The notes beneath the pieces were generated by a model that was given only the letters and a program-made list of their open reading frames with translations, was not told the DNA's origin and did no database searches. Positions 52,967 to 61,291 of a DNA stretch of 64,000 bases are shown here, in pieces. Position 1 is the stretch's first letter; each line of letters starts with the position of its first letter. The stretch is from Chloroflexi bacterium OLB14 (GTDB taxonomy: Bacteria > Chloroflexota > Anaerolineae > Anaerolineales > Villigracilaceae). The position numbers and the translations under genes are program-made. The stretch lies in NCBI GenBank assembly GCA_001567105.1, contig LMZR01000050.1, forward strand, positions 34,930 through 98,929, in the 5' to 3' direction.

Positions 52967-54692
52967 ATGCCAACAGATTTTAGTTTTGAAGCAGATGATC
53001 TAAAGATCAAAGATGTGCTTTTTTCACAAAGAAAATTTCGAGTTCCAAAATATCAAAGGCCATACACTTGGAATATAGATCAAGTAACAGAATTTTGGTC
53101 TGATCTAACCACCAACAATGAGCCTTATTTTTTAGGTTCTTTTGTCTTTTGCACAGAAGATCAGAATAAATCTGGATTTACAGAAATTACAGACGGACAA
53201 CAGCGTTTATTAACTATTACAATATTTACATCTGTACTAAGAGATATTGCTAAAAAACTTGATGAAAAGCTTGCTCAACGTATCCAAAGACAAGATATTT
53301 CTTTTGAAGACCGAGCTGGAGGAGAGTCATATAGAATACTTCCCGATGAGAGCATTGCTACATTTTTTTCTACCTATATTCAGAAATATGATAGCAAACC
53401 ACTTGATATTTCTACTAAAAATCCCCCTGAGCGTAAAGTGGCTCAAAACTATAAATTCTTTTACGACAAAATTGATAAATATTTGCAAAATTGGCAATCT
53501 AAGGACGAGCAGATTGCAAAGCTTAATGAACTTAGAGAGAAAATATCAAACCTTGTCGTAATAGATATTGAGATAGCTAGAGAAGAAGATGCATATGAGA
53601 TTTTTGAGACAACAAATGCACGAGGATTGGAACTTTCAGTAGCAGATCTTCTAAAAAATTTAATTTTCAAAAAAATGCCCGCCTCATATGATCGCGATCT
53701 AGCAAAAGAAACTTGGAAAAAAATCACATCAAATATTGAGGAAACAGGGGTCGAATTAAAAAAATTTATTAGATATTATTGGCTTTCTAAATATACATTT
53801 GTTACTGAAAAAAAACTTTATCGCGAAATTCGCAACACTATTGTAGATTGGAAAGCCTTTTTAGATGAATTGCATGAATCGTCAATTTGGTTTGTAAAGC
53901 TAATGAATCCTCAAGAAAGTGATTTTGTGGGTTTTAAAAACAAGAATGAGATATACAAGTCTATTTTTGCTTTGAGCTTAATGAATGTATCACAATGCTA
54001 TGTTTTACTGCTTTCTATTTTGCGTAACTATAATGAAATCAAGACAAACCCTGAAAGGCTTATAAGCCTAATAGAAAAAATTTACAATGGCTTACTCTGT
54101 AGTTTGTAAACAGCCTGCAAATAAAGTAGAGAGAATTTACTCAAAATATGCCCAACAATTGGAAAAAGTTCTTCAAGAAAAAGAACCTAAAGAGATTAGT
54201 GGAGCAGTTAACTCTATTTTCACTCATGTAGAAAGGGAATTGAAAAGTGAGAAACCTACTCGTGATCTTTTCGTTGAGTCTTTTGAAGAAATTTACTATT
54301 CCGAAAAAAGTCGAAAGCTAATAAAATATATTCTTGAAAAAGTTGATGAATACGAACGAACCCGTGAGTATAAGATTGATTTTAATAATGTTAACATTGA
54401 ACATATTCTTCCCCAGCGACCTGATCCCGAATGGGGTTTAAGCGAGAAGGACATTGAATCTTATGTTCATAAACTTGGAAATTTAACTTTGCTTTCCGAA
54501 AAGATAAATGCTGCAGTTGAAAACAAGATAATTCTCAAGAAATTGCCTGAATTGAAAAAATCAAAGTTGTTAATCACTCAGAATTTGGTTAAACAGTTGG
54601 TAAAATTAGGTGGTAAATGGGGCGAAAAAAATATTACTAAAAGGCATAAAGAGCTAGCGGAATTGGCATATAAACATTTGTGGTCATTTTAA
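52967..54692 (+). CDS. GmrSD-like DUF262/DUF1524 restriction-type protein, one frameshift
   Basis: The start is the ATG at 52967 (MPTDFSFEADDLKIKDVLFS), with GAGAGGA upstream. The DUF262 half has VPKYQRPYTWNIDQVTEFW, YFLGSFVF and ITDGQQRLLTITIF (the nucleotide-binding DGQQR motif), then FEIFETTNARGLELSVADLL. A break near 54080 in an A6 run ends that frame. Removing one A gives AYSVVCKQPANKVERIYSKY, and the DUF1524 HNH-like end has NIEHILPQRPDPEWG and HKLGNLTLLSEKINA. The total is ~575 residues. GmrSD fusions are modification-dependent type IV restriction enzymes active against glucosylated phage DNA. Confidence 0.9.
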
Positions 54693-54731
54693 ATTTGATT
54701 TACAAAACCATCATCCTTTGACTCACCCCAA

Positions 54732-54758
54732 CCCCTCTCCTACAAGAGAGGGGCTTTT
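54732..54758. terminator. Hairpin CCCCTCTC / GAGAGGGG after the GmrSD-like gene
   Basis: An 8-bp perfect stem with a 6-base loop and CTTTTG tail. A second GGGGAGGCTAGGAGGGG stretch with CCTCTC lies ~50 bp further on. The whole 54715-54805 segment looks like a dispersed CCCCTCTCC repeat, possibly co-opted as a terminator. Confidence 0.6.
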
Positions 54759-54867
54759 GTTGCGTGATAACTTAACTCCTCTCTTTTAGGGGAGGCTAGG
54801 AGGGGTCTGCTCTTATTTCCTCATCCCCAAATTCACCCCGCAATCCAAACAACATGCGGGCTACGCA

Positions 54868-55260
54868 TCATTCAACTTCCACAACCTCAACTTCATGCGT
54901 AATTTCAACAGCGTCTTTCAATGTGACATACACCGCACAATATTTTTCTTCGCTTAACTTTATGGCTTTTTGTGCTTTTTCAATGGATATACCCTTGCCA
55001 AAGATTTGATACTTCAAATGGATTTTCCGAAATCTCCAGGGTGGGTCATCATCTTGTGTGTGTTCAGCAGTGACTTTTATTTCACGCAAATCTTGGCGTT
55101 GCTTAATTAAAATTTCAACCACATCGTGCGTAGCACATCCCATCAACGCCATTGGCAATAAATCAGATGCAACAACATTTTGTACTTGATTTCCATTGCT
55201 ATCTTCCAACGTTCTTTTGTCTTGCGGATTCCAGAGTAAGTGAGTTTGTTTTGTGACCAT
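54868..55260 (-). CDS. OsmC family protein
   Basis: A 130-residue protein of the OsmC/Ohr superfamily, which reduces organic hydroperoxides with a cysteine pair. The first cysteine is in ASDLLPMALMGCATHDVVEI and the second in LSEEKYCAVYVTLKDAVEIT. The catalytic arginine and glutamate of Ohr are not clearly seen, so YhfA-like OsmC proteins of unknown substrate are the closer fit. It is divergent from the DMT gene and convergent with the GmrSD-like gene. Confidence 0.9.
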   Translation of the reverse strand: MVTKQTHLLWNPQDKRTLEDSNGNQVQNVVASDLLPMALMGCATHDVVEILIKQRQDLREIKVTAEHTQDDDPPWRFRKIHLKYQIFGKGISIEKAQKAIKLSEEKYCAVYVTLKDAVEITHEVEVVEVE

Positions 55261-55322
55261 ATCGTGAGTATAGCATCAAACTTAAGATAAGATATATAAA
55301 AATCTTATCACAAGGAACTCAC

Positions 55323-55757
55323 ATGCAACCTATTTATCTCATCATTTTTATCGGTCTCATTGGCGGAATTGCCATTGGCTTTCAAAGCCCAATGGCAAGT
55401 ATGATTAGCCAACGCTTGGGTGTGTTAGAAAGTGTTTTTATCGTTCACATCGGCGGAGCAATTGGCGCATTCATTCCAATGTTAATTTGGGGAAACAAAA
55501 TAGCAGAATGGCGCAGTGTGCCATGGTACACACTCTTTGCAGGTTTATTTGGATTAGTTGTGATTTATGCTATGAGTTTTATGATTCCGCGCATTGGCGT
55601 TGCTAGTACATTGATTACAGTGTTAGCAGGTCAATTACTGATTGGTTCGCTTCTTGATCATTTCGGCTTGTTGGGTGCTGTTCACAAACCTTTTGACTTA
55701 ACCCGAGCCTTCGGACTTTCCATTGTGATGCTCGGTGTTTGGTTATCAGTGAAATAA
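55323..55757 (+). CDS. DMT-family transporter, DUF606/YdcZ type
   Basis: A 144-residue membrane protein with five hydrophobic segments: IYLIIFIGLIGGIAIGFQSP, VFIVHIGGAIGAFIPMLIWG, LFAGLFGLVVIYAMSFMIP, TLITVLAGQLLIGSLLDHFG and RAFGLSIVMLGVWLSV. This is the half-size DUF606 form, which works as dimers. The substrate is unknown. Its stop lies 4 bp from the stop of the convergent GHKL ATPase gene. Confidence 0.85.
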   Translation: MQPIYLIIFIGLIGGIAIGFQSPMASMISQRLGVLESVFIVHIGGAIGAFIPMLIWGNKIAEWRSVPWYTLFAGLFGLVVIYAMSFMIPRIGVASTLITVLAGQLLIGSLLDHFGLLGAVHKPFDLTRAFGLSIVMLGVWLSVK

Positions 55758-55761
55758 ATTT

Positions 55762-57639
55762 TTATTCTTTCGTCACAATATAGTTATGAATCAAATGCGC
55801 GTGACGATTCTGCAAACGAATAAAATGATTTTGAATAGCATCTGCTTCTGAACCTTCTAACACAAGGAAGCGACCTTTTTCAACACCTTCGCGAGCAATT
55901 TCGCGACACACAGCCTCAGTGATTAACTCCGCCAAAAGTACCTGACCCTGCACAGTCGTGTCGAGGCGGTTGTTTTCATCTAAATAAATTTTGACAGATG
56001 GCGCAGCAGTTGCAATCACAATGCTTGAATTGACTCGATCAAAATAAACGCGTTGACGTGGATCCGTGCGATCATCAAAACGAATATCAGTGAACAAAGC
56101 ATTGCTACCACGCGCAGGTGTTGATGGAATAGATTCTTTTTTCGAGTGAACTTGCACCACAGCCTGCGCGCGATTTTTTCCAAGATACGCCGTGATCGTT
56201 GCTTCACCACCCACCTGACGACCTTCAACTAATACACGCGCTTCTAAAATAGAAGATTGCGTTTTATGCTTTTTCAATGTCACTTGTGGCGTTAATGCAA
56301 TCACCTCAGAATTATTTGAAATGATCGTAGCCACAGCATTTTGTTTTTCATTTTCTTTCACTGCCACGCGCAAAATCAACGCCGCACTTTGACCCGTTTG
56401 CACATATAACTTTTCAGGGAAAAACGCCATGCCCGATTCTGGTAATTCAATTTGTTTACGCGTGACATCTTTCGGGTCGCGCAGTTCACTAACGGCAATA
56501 GTATTTAATTCATGCAAAGCACGGTCAATTTTTTGACGTAACTTTTTATCTAATTTTGTTTGTTCATCGTGCAAAGCATGTTCACGCTCAACATTGATTA
56601 ACGGCTCAAGTTCTGTTTCAACTACATGCTTCAACGCCTTCGCAAATGGATGTGACCAGTTAATGCCATCGCGCGTGGCAGTTAATACAGGTTCATCATT
56701 TTTCAACAAGTCATGTAAATAATCACATTGCATCGTGCCATAGAAATATCCCGCATACGGATCATTTTCAAACTTCAACATCGTCAATGAAATCACAGTT
56801 GCATGACTAATCACCAACAAGCCACCATCAGCATAATCACCTTCTTCACCTCGTGTTGAAAGTTGAATCGCCGAACGAAATACATTCAAATGAACAGTAG
56901 CAGGAAAATCAGGGATTTTCAAACGTTCATTCAAAACTTCTTCACCTTTTGGGGCAACATAACTTAACGTATGTTGTTGTTTGACGCTACCATCATTGGC
57001 TAACTCGCGTAAAATGATTTTACGTTTTGGATTGCTCATAATTGGGCGCAATTCAAAATGCCGTTGCAAATAATTTCGCAAATTATTAAATTGTGGCATC
57101 TTCACATCATTGCGCGAGACTACAATTTCAATAATCGTGCCATTGCCTTGTAGCACTTCATACTTCTGACGTAAATCTACAGTTGCGCGAATTGGGTCAT
57201 CTAAATCAAAAGTTGGGATTCCTTTTTTCAACAGCAACGAACATGAATAAAAATTTGCACCTTTGAACGAACGCACATAACCATATCCCAAACCAAAAAT
57301 GGAATCTTTCAAACCACGTCCCCACATGCCACGCACATGTTTATCTTCTTTAATTCCACTGGTGGCTTCACCATAAGTGCCAACTACTTTATCCATGCGC
57401 GAGTCAGTCATACCCTCTGCAAAATCGCGCACAACAATTTTTGAATTGCTATGTTTTCGCAAAACATCAATCACCATTTCACCATTCACATCCACGCCCG
57501 CATCTTCCAAACGCGAATAACTATCATTCGCATTGGTAATAATTTCAACCAACGCGCGCATCACATCTTTGCGAATCGCTTGGTCTGCTTGTTGAATGGC
57601 TACGCGGTCTGCGTATTGCAACTTTCTACTGCTTGTCAT
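55762..57639 (-). CDS. GHKL-type ATPase with Ig-like middle domain (second GHKL system)
   Basis: A 625-residue protein from the ATG at 57639 (MTSSRKLQYADRVAIQQADQ). Bergerat motifs: N-box VEIITNANDSYSR (E32, N36, N38, D39), G1 RDFAEGMTD (71-79) and G2 GMWGRGLKDSIFG (104-116). Residues ~430-520 look like an Ig-like or cohesin-like beta domain (EKLYVQTGQSAALILRVAV). The C-terminal end is helical. An earlier ATG at 57711 is in frame and overlaps the upstream stop as ATGA. Its 24 extra codons are read from the palindromic repeat at 57656-57707, so the start is uncertain. The partner gene upstream is the basic protein. Confidence 0.8.
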   Translation of the reverse strand: MTSSRKLQYADRVAIQQADQAIRKDVMRALVEIITNANDSYSRLEDAGVDVNGEMVIDVLRKHSNSKIVVRDFAEGMTDSRMDKVVGTYGEATSGIKEDKHVRGMWGRGLKDSIFGLGYGYVRSFKGANFYSCSLLLKKGIPTFDLDDPIRATVDLRQKYEVLQGNGTIIEIVVSRNDVKMPQFNNLRNYLQRHFELRPIMSNPKRKIILRELANDGSVKQQHTLSYVAPKGEEVLNERLKIPDFPATVHLNVFRSAIQLSTRGEEGDYADGGLLVISHATVISLTMLKFENDPYAGYFYGTMQCDYLHDLLKNDEPVLTATRDGINWSHPFAKALKHVVETELEPLINVEREHALHDEQTKLDKKLRQKIDRALHELNTIAVSELRDPKDVTRKQIELPESGMAFFPEKLYVQTGQSAALILRVAVKENEKQNAVATIISNNSEVIALTPQVTLKKHKTQSSILEARVLVEGRQVGGEATITAYLGKNRAQAVVQVHSKKESIPSTPARGSNALFTDIRFDDRTDPRQRVYFDRVNSSIVIATAAPSVKIYLDENNRLDTTVQGQVLLAELITEAVCREIAREGVEKGRFLVLEGSEADAIQNHFIRLQNRHAHLIHNYIVTKE

Positions 57640-57655
57640 TTTTATCTCTTTTATT

Positions 57656-57707
57656 TGCTCCAGCCGCCGTCCTCGGCGAGATGCTCTACCGCCGTCTCGG
57701 CGGCGTA
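57656..57707. repeat. CCGCCGTCCTCGGCGG-family hairpins upstream of the second GHKL gene
   Basis: Two same-orientation copies, GCCGCCGTCCTCGGCG (57663-57678) and ACCGCCGTCTCGGCGG (57688-57703), preceded by GCTCC and GCTCT as elsewhere. On the minus strand the element is read in frame between the ATG at 57711 and the ATG at 57639. Confidence 0.8.
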
Positions 57708-58679
57708 TCATTTTGTTTTCTTTAATAACTTTGCAAAAAACTCTTCACAAAAATTCAAAAACACAACTACATCATTTCGGCTTTCAATGTTGGCATATTT
57801 TTTGAACAACACAACATTTCTCGATAACGTTTCAGATGATGATTCCATCGTAGCAAACAACATATTTCTAAAATCAAACTCACTGATTTTGGCTTGCTTG
57901 CCATTCTTTTTATACAACTTAAACGCATCCGATCTTTCAACCTGATGAATCACTCTGCCCGCTTTTATTTTTTCTTCTTTGGATACACTCGCTACAGCCT
58001 CATTCTTGACGACTTTCACCGCCTCTTGCCTGACTTCAACTTGCTTCTGCACCTCAACCTTTTTCTTAACTGAATCTTTTGTTGCGCGGATTGGTAATCC
58101 GCGTTTCTTCGTCACGCTCAAAGCGTGACCTACTTTTTTCGTAGGGCGAGTTTGTAACCTGCTTTTCTTTGCTTTATCAGTTTTCGTCACGCTCAAAGCG
58201 TGACCTACTTTTTTCGTAGCAGGTTTTTTAACAGCCTTCTTTTGAATCGGCTTGCGGTATCTTCTGCGAAGAGTTTTCTTGCTTAAAACCAAAGCCACAG
58301 GTTTCTGTTTTTTCTTCTTTGCTACTGCTTTCTTTTTAATCCCTAATTGCTTTGATATTCGTTTCGCAACTTGTTTTCCTTTGAAAGTTAATGCAAAGCC
58401 ATCATTCGGGTTGCCTTTGACAAATTTTTTCTCTCGGGCATCATTTAACCTGCGAATCACCAACGCTGAATCGGGCCAGCGCGGAAATTGTTTCATTCCA
58501 AATTTATGTGGAAATAAACGAAAAGAAATTGAAACAATTTCTTCAGTCGTTGCTTCAACGCCTCTTTCTTCCAAATATGACATAGCAAACACAACCAAAT
58601 CCGCTAATGAGAGATTGGCATACAAATCCGCTTCAAATTTAGGGAGTTTCTTTACAATGATTTTTTTGCTAAATGTCAT
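57708..58679 (-). CDS. Lysine-rich basic protein with helical ends, partner of the second GHKL gene
   Basis: A 323-residue protein I do not recognise. Residues ~10-115 may be a winged-helix-like domain (EADLYANLSLADLVVFAMSY, EIVSISFRLFPHKFGMKQFP). Residues ~120-230 are very basic and low in complexity, with two copies of KKVGHALSVTK that stem from palindromic repeats (58111-58133 and 58186-58208). The last ~75 residues are helical (FDFRNMLFATMESSSETLSR, VVVFLNFCEEFFAKLLKK). The basic linker suggests DNA or RNA contact. The stop TGA overlaps an ATG of the GHKL gene. The low-complexity part has evidently grown through repeat insertion. Confidence 0.65.
   Translation of the reverse strand: MTFSKKIIVKKLPKFEADLYANLSLADLVVFAMSYLEERGVEATTEEIVSISFRLFPHKFGMKQFPRWPDSALVIRRLNDAREKKFVKGNPNDGFALTFKGKQVAKRISKQLGIKKKAVAKKKKQKPVALVLSKKTLRRRYRKPIQKKAVKKPATKKVGHALSVTKTDKAKKSRLQTRPTKKVGHALSVTKKRGLPIRATKDSVKKKVEVQKQVEVRQEAVKVVKNEAVASVSKEEKIKAGRVIHQVERSDAFKLYKKNGKQAKISEFDFRNMLFATMESSSETLSRNVVLFKKYANIESRNDVVVFLNFCEEFFAKLLKKTK
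58111..58133. repeat. GTCACG palindrome, in-frame copy 1 of the basic-protein gene
   Basis: GTCACGCTCAAAGCGTGAC followed by CTAC. Read on the minus strand in the gene frame it gives VGHALSVT. A further palindrome, CGCGGATT-GGT-AATCCGCG, lies at 58085-58103 in the same linker. Confidence 0.85.
58186..58208. repeat. GTCACG palindrome, in-frame copy 2 of the basic-protein gene
   Basis: An exact second copy of the 23-bp palindrome GTCACGCTCAAAGCGTGAC-CTAC, 75 bp from the first. A spacing divisible by 3 keeps the frame. Confidence 0.85.
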
Positions 58680-59008
58680 ATTATCTAAATTTGCCTCTTA
58701 CATTGATTTTAACGCAATCTGTAAACAGAAAACTCCATAAGAGTGGCGAAAAAAGTGGGTTAACTTTTTCTTAGCCACAGAGGTCACAGAGTTCTCAGAG
58801 AAAAAAACTCAAAAATCTCTGTGTTCTCTGTGGCTATACCTACAAGATTTGCCACTCCCAAACTCCGTAGGAGTGAAATGATTATAGACTGTAATGTTAA
58901 ATTTACAAAACCCCGTAGGGTGTTATTGATTTTGAATATCTATGCCATCCCTACGGGATTTGTTTTATGTTTATGCTTAACCTAGAATCATATCATCCCT
59001 ACGGGATT
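58680..59008. other. 329-bp intergenic mosaic of palindromic repeats
   Basis: No gene is seen. It holds a TAGCCACAGAG...CTCTGTGGCTA inverted repeat (58772-58836), CTCCGTAGGAG (58864-58874), CCCCGTAGGG (58911-58920), and two CATCCCTACGGGATTT copies (58946 and 58994) 48 bp apart. The 58864-59010 part reads like one compound element. It is not a CRISPR array: only two exact short copies, and palindromic. Confidence 0.7.
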
Positions 59009-60533
59009 TTAATTCTCATGGTTATATTGGTACACAAAAACATTGTATTCATCATTTTCATATACAAGCGTAAATAATTCGGTCATCGATTCGAGGATAG
59101 GCAAAATTTGATTTGCAGTAGTAGGTTCAAGGTCAGGTGAGCGAGGCGATTGTAACAATGGCGAGATGATGATGTAATCAACTCCTTGATTATCCAAATA
59201 GCGCATCAAGTCTTGACCATCTTTCGGGAAGTTAATCGTTTTCCTTTGCACATGAGGATAAACTGGCACAGGCTCATTGACCATGATAATAGAATCGGCG
59301 GGAGAATTTTCCGCAACCCAACTTGCGCCGAGAGATAAATCGCTGATTTGATTTTTAGCAGGGTTTTGAATATCTTGCATGTTTCGCGCCAGCAGGGGAA
59401 GCGAAAGCAAAATTGTGAGAACAGCAAAACTGTGCGTAGCAAAATGAGGGTTAACTTGCGAAAACTTTTGAATGAAAAAATTTAATCCCTGTAAAAAATA
59501 AAAATATAAAAATGGCAAAATGGGAATTAGAAAACGCGCTTTAACACTACCCACATTTGGATTCCAAAATGACAGAATGCCGAAAACATAAATGACAAAA
59601 TAAATATTCATCCAATTTATTTTTGGCTTTGTGATAAATATTCCCCAAGCAAGAATAAAAAGAATGATGATGTTGAAGATAAAGGGAACAAAGCCTAGAC
59701 CATAATGTTCTAAAATTGAGTCAAGCCGTGTGCCGAAAATTGGAATCAATGAACCTGATAAAACTTCATTTGCATATCCAATTACATTTGACCAAACTTG
59801 ATTAACTTTTTCAAATATAGAACCGCTGAAAACTTGAGATTGATACCCCGTTGAAAGAAATGAGCCTGTGATCCATGCTTGTAAAAATATACCAATGATA
59901 AAGATGATGATTGCGATCATCGTTTCTCTAAAAATTTTTGCTGAGCAATAAATAAATGATGAATGAAATAAATAATGAAACCCCAATGGTGCGGATGAGA
60001 AATGTGTAAAAGATAATGATAACAAGTAGAGCGAATTGATAATTCACCTTTTTATCCGTCACGTTGAAAACGTGACCTACCCATAACGCCAGCAAAGAAA
60101 AAAACAAATAAGCAGATTCAGACATCACTGTAACAGATGTGCCAATCAATAATGGATTTAATGCAACCAACGTAACTAAAATTTCAAGATGAGGCGAGGA
60201 AAGTTTTTTTGAAAAAAGTTTGTAAATTAAAACAATTGAAGCGAGCCACAAAACAAGTGACAATAATTTCAGCAGTGCATAATTGCTTGGAAATAAAAAT
60301 GTTAACGGAGTTAATAAAATTGGAAAACCTACAGGAAATGCTCGCTCTAGTTGCGGATTTGGAAAGTTGATTAACTGATAGCCTTGTCCGCTGGCGAGGC
60401 TTTCAGCGAGGATGATGTAATGAGCATCATCATATGATGTGCCGATTTGTACTGAATCGAATCTTAAGACGGCAAGAATTGCACTAGCGCAAATGATGAT
60501 TGGCAGAAAATATTTTGATAAAAATTTTGGCAT
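59009..60533 (-). CDS. GT39/ArnT-like membrane glycosyltransferase, one frameshift
   Basis: The start is MPKFLSKYFLPIIICASAIL. After helix 1 comes FDSVQIGTSYDDAHYIILAE, an acidic GT-C motif, then ERAFPVGFPILLTPLTFLFP. The frame ends at LLLSKNF near 59930 in an A5/T5 run. Removing one base gives SKIFRETMIAIIIFIIGIFL, and the protein continues to YDNEYNVFVYQYNHEN-like residues at 59009. The joined protein is ~507 residues with about ten helices and a soluble C-terminal part. A GTCACG-type palindrome (60058-60080) is read in frame as VGHVFNVT near the broken part. Confidence 0.75.
60058..60080. repeat. GTCACG palindrome in frame inside the glycosyltransferase
   Basis: GTCACGTTGAAAACGTGAC followed by CTAC. 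On the minus strand it encodes VGHVFNVT, the same kind of peptide as the VGHALSVT copies at 58111 and 58186. An intergenic member is at 17758-17776. Confidence 0.85.
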
Positions 60534-60545
60534 AGATTTATTGTG

Positions 60546-60600
60546 AGTCCGCTTTAGCGGGCTTTGTAATCATAGCACGGGCGTTTACGTCCGTGCGGGC
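60546..60600. repeat. Short hairpins upstream of the glycosyltransferase
   Basis: GTCCGCTTTAGCGGGC and GCACGG-n10-CCGTGC stems between the methyltransferase stop and the glycosyltransferase start. These are of the common GTCCGCTTTAGCGGAC type of dispersed repeats. They may also act on transcript ends. Confidence 0.55.
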
Positions 60601-60624
60601 AAAGGGGAGCAAGAGATTCAGCGG

Positions 60625-61167
60625 TTATTGCGAACTAACTGTCATTGCTGAGTAAAAGCCGTTCAAAAATCCAGATGAATGGACAGCCAATAATGTGGGA
60701 GCATCAAAACCTGATTCGTTACACATACTTTCAAATGTAGAAAACGAAAAAGGATATGGCACCCAAACATTGCCTTTATCTACATTATATTCAACCACAA
60801 TCAACTTGCCATTTGATTTGAGAAAACTTTTGATATGCCTCAAAACTTTGATTTTGTCTTTGAAAAAATGCAGAGAGTTTGCCATTAAGATTCCGTCTAG
60901 CGGTGGGAGAGATAATGGCTTTGAAAAATCAGCTTGTAACACAATCAAATTTGATGTTGAATGAAAACGAGAAGCAAAAGATTTCTCTAATTCTCGTAAT
61001 GCAGAAATATCTTTATCTACGGCATAGATTGTTGTTGTGGAGTCGGTCACTTCACGCAGGGCTAAGGTAAAAGAGCCAGAACCAGATCCAAAGTCTGCAA
61101 AAGAGGCGTTGGGGGTTTCATCCAAAAATGCGGACTTGATTAAATTTACATGGTCAGTGTGATTCAT
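60625..61167 (-). CDS. Class I SAM-dependent methyltransferase
   Basis: A 180-residue methylase, MNHTDHVNLIKSAFLDETPN at the start. Motif I reads ASFADFGSGSGSFTLALREV, followed by YAVDKDISALRELE, LQADFSKPLSLPPLDGILMA and LKSNGKLIVVEYNVD. This resembles UbiE/Methyltransf_31-type small-molecule methylases. A paired-hairpin element is inserted just upstream, bracketed by 23-bp direct repeats that duplicate the start codon and next codons; the proximal ATG at 61167 is used for the gene. The polX gene is divergent. Confidence 0.85.
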   Translation of the reverse strand: MNHTDHVNLIKSAFLDETPNASFADFGSGSGSFTLALREVTDSTTTIYAVDKDISALRELEKSFASRFHSTSNLIVLQADFSKPLSLPPLDGILMANSLHFFKDKIKVLRHIKSFLKSNGKLIVVEYNVDKGNVWVPYPFSFSTFESMCNESGFDAPTLLAVHSSGFLNGFYSAMTVSSQ

Positions 61168-61259
61168 ATTTTTTTACACGCTTACACCGCCGTCCTCGGC
61201 GGTGTAGTTTGCGCCGAGGACGGCGCAAAGAGCAAATACATGGTCAGTGTGATTCATAT
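61147..61259. repeat. Paired-hairpin element with 23-bp direct repeats duplicating a start codon
   Basis: Perfect direct repeats at 61147-61169 and 61237-61259 (90 bp apart) contain the methyltransferase ATG and following codons. Between them lie ACACCGCCGTCCTCGGCGGTGT (61184-61205, 22 bp, given here by position) and TGCGCCGAGGACGGCGCA (61210-61227), with GAGCAAAT at the distal edge. The distal ATG opens a 27-codon frame that ends in the element. Confidence 0.9.
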
Positions 61260-61268
61260 CGTGCAGAG

Positions 61269-61274
61269 TATAAT
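61269..61274 (+). promoter_or_regulatory. Candidate -10 box (TATAAT) of polX
   Basis: TATAAT lies 18 bp before the polX ATG at 61292. It is close enough to suggest a leader of only ~11 bases. The expected -35 position falls in the distal direct repeat, and no consensus is found there. Confidence 0.35.
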
Positions 61275-61291
61275 CGCATGTAGAGGTATCT

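Noticed and set aside
58860..59010. CRISPR-like spaced repeats (CATCCCTACGGGATTT twice, 48 bp apart)
   Set aside because: Only two exact copies, each short and palindromic; other members are inverted or diverged, and no cas gene is present.
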